From contig SKHC01000022.1 in NCBI GenBank assembly GCA_007117145.1, positions 1-5,480 on the forward strand: a stretch of DNA of 5,480 nucleotides, written 5' to 3'. The position numbers and the translations under genes were made by a program. The notes under the pieces are model-generated. The model saw only the letters and a program-made list of their open reading frames with translations, was not told where the DNA came from and ran no database searches. Positions 4,870 to 5,480 of this stretch are shown piece after piece (the first letter of the stretch is position 1; each line of letters starts with the position of its first letter). Origin of the DNA: Candidatus Woesearchaeota archaeon. GTDB taxonomy: Archaea; Nanobdellota; Nanobdellia; Woesearchaeales; 21-14-0-10-32-9.

Positions 4870-5040
4870 ATGCAAGAAATTGAAACAATCAACGTGAGAA
4901 TACCGAAGGAAATAGTAAATCAACTTGATTCTTTATTAGAGAGAAACATCTACAAATCCAGGTCAGAATTAATAAGAGTTCTACTGCGAGAGGAATTAAG
5001 CCAGTGGAAGATGAAAAAGGAGGCGATCCATGGTAAATGA
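4870..5040 (+). CDS. Ribbon-helix-helix (CopG/Arc-type) transcriptional regulator 1
   Basis: A 56-residue protein consisting of one ribbon-helix-helix domain, the fold of CopG, Arc, ParD and the NikR N-terminus. It dimerises and inserts a two-stranded ribbon into the DNA major groove. Seen: strand TINVRIP (6-12) with N8 and R10 as likely base contacts, helix A KEIVNQLDSLLER (13-25), turn NIYKSRSE and helix B LIRVLLREEL (34-43), then a short basic tail. The start at 4870 is preferred because it puts the ribbon proline at residue 12, exactly as in the next gene, with which it aligns without gaps. An upstream in-frame ATG at 4831 would add a hydrophobic 13-residue extension (MSCVKCILVFIIK) unusual for the fold, although its ATGA overlap with the small ORF keeps it possible. 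Its end overlaps the next gene by 11 bp and contains that gene's Shine-Dalgarno. It probably represses its own operon, by analogy with the family. Confidence 0.83.
   Translation: MQEIETINVRIPKEIVNQLDSLLERNIYKSRSELIRVLLREELSQWKMKKEAIHGK
5019..5023 (+). promoter_or_regulatory. Shine-Dalgarno for the second RHH gene
   Basis: GGAGG lies 6 nt before ATG 5030, within the coding end of the first RHH gene. It fixes the start and suggests strong independent initiation on the shared transcript. Confidence 0.7.
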
Positions 5041-5263
5041 TGTAGTGGTTAGTGTGAAGATGCCAAGAAACATGATACTTGACTTAAAAGAAATGGCAAG
5101 TGAAAACCACTACTTAGACTTAAGTGAACAAATAAGAGACATAATAAGGGAAAAAACGTTGAAAAAAATATTAGATTATCAAAAAGCCCAAGCGCCCGAG
5201 AGATCAGACAAAGATAAAATCATCCAAGAACTATTAAGAGTTGTGGAGGAGTTAAAAAAATGA
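5030..5263 (+). CDS. Ribbon-helix-helix transcriptional regulator 2, with C-terminal coiled-coil tail
   Basis: A 77-residue protein with an N-terminal ribbon-helix-helix domain: strand VVVSVKMP (5-12, S8 and K10 facing DNA), helix A RNMILDLKEMASEN (13-26), and helix B from about LSEQIRDIIREK (31-42). It aligns without gaps to the preceding protein over residues 5-41, sharing V9, P12, L19, N26, Y28, S32, E33, I35, R36, R40 and E41, so the two are probably tandem duplicates. Unlike its partner it carries a C-terminal extension: a polar linker (about 50-62) and a predicted helix with heptad-like leucines (KIIQELLRVVEELKK), which may mediate dimer, tetramer or partner binding. The start is set by GGAGG 6 nt upstream. 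Its stop overlaps the start of the exported-protein gene (ATGA). It likely regulates that gene or the whole cassette; homodimer versus heterodimer with the first protein is open. Confidence 0.8.
   Translation: MVNDVVVSVKMPRNMILDLKEMASENHYLDLSEQIRDIIREKTLKKILDYQKAQAPERSDKDKIIQELLRVVEELKK
5245..5250 (+). promoter_or_regulatory. Shine-Dalgarno for the exported-protein gene
   Basis: GGAGGA lies 9 nt before ATG 5260 inside the second RHH gene. Together with the ATGA overlap it supports this start for the 3' truncated gene. Confidence 0.65.
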
Positions 5264-5480
5264 GCTACTCAAAACTATACTCAATAATAATGGTGTTAGC
5301 ATTAGTTTTAGTAGTGCCTTTGGTGGCTACAACTCCAAACAATGATTTTTTGAATTGGGTGTTTGCAACGCCTCAAAATGAAACGTATACTTATACTCCA
5401 AACCTTGAAATAAAACTCGTTACGAGTTGGAATAGCTCAGGTATAATTGAGCAAGTCACAGCAATTCACAATTTAACCCA
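5260..5480 (+). CDS. Exported, probably glycosylated surface protein, N-terminal part only
   Basis: An open frame begins at ATG 5260 and runs off the window with 73 codons visible. The N-terminus is a signal peptide or signal anchor: MSYSK, then a hydrophobic core (about 6-23: LYSIIMVLALVLVVPLVA), followed by a TTPNND region. Downstream the chain is rich in T, N, S and aromatic residues, with three N-glycosylation sequons in 34 residues (N40-E-T, N58-S-S, N71-L-T), typical of archaeal surface proteins. No lipobox cysteine is visible. The start is supported by GGAGGA 9 nt upstream and the ATGA overlap with the second RHH gene. That makes it the apparent target or effector gene of the regulator cassette. 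Family and full length cannot be judged from this fragment; an adhesin or S-layer-like protein is one possibility. Confidence 0.78.
   Translation, partial: MSYSKLYSIIMVLALVLVVPLVATTPNNDFLNWVFATPQNETYTYTPNLEIKLVTSWNSSGIIEQVTAIHNLT

Noticed and set aside
4870..5263. Toxin-antitoxin system
   Set aside because: The RHH proteins resemble antitoxins, but no toxin-like gene (RelE, PIN, MazF type) follows. The next gene encodes an exported protein, and the preceding ORF has only 14 codons.

Overview
This AT-rich window most likely comes from an archaeon, probably of the DPANN group (Woesearchaeota/Pacearchaeota-like). The evidence is a RadB recombinase, an archaeal-type NFACT/RqcH-like protein, archaeal TATA boxes (TTTATAAA) placed exactly 30 nt before start codons (leaderless arrangement), tightly overlapping genes and small ribbon-helix-helix regulators. 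The exact lineage cannot be settled by eye. I found no tRNA, rRNA, CRISPR array or mobile element.

Left part (1-3131). The 3' end of a small lipoprotein-like gene on the + strand meets the minus-strand operon tail to tail, with an 8-bp overlap of the two coding ends. In transcription order that operon holds a membrane-embedded family-2 glycosyltransferase (3131 to 1890), a membrane-anchored thioredoxin-fold protein with a CPEC active site (joined by an ATGA overlap), and a truncated NFACT protein lacking the C-terminal NFACT-R domain. The first two suggest cell-surface glycan synthesis and extracytoplasmic redox chemistry. The NFACT gene belongs to ribosome quality control and may have its own promoter.

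Middle part (3132-4635). A 97-bp divergent promoter region separates the minus operon from a plus-strand trio: a small four-helix membrane protein, a small soluble protein of unknown function, and RadB. The three genes overlap or nearly touch, so they are very likely co-transcribed. This puts a recombination protein next to two unrecognised genes.

Right part (4636-5480). A 154-bp T/G-rich intergenic stretch ends in a promoter nearly identical to the one at 3199, followed by a 14-codon ORF, two tandem paralogous ribbon-helix-helix proteins, and the start of an exported protein rich in N-glycosylation sequons. These are chained by ATGA or short overlaps. A 10-bp inverted repeat flanks the promoter and is a candidate operator for the regulators. 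The most attractive candidate for an undescribed unit is this sORF / RHH pair / surface-protein cassette; its function is inferred from gene order and motifs only.
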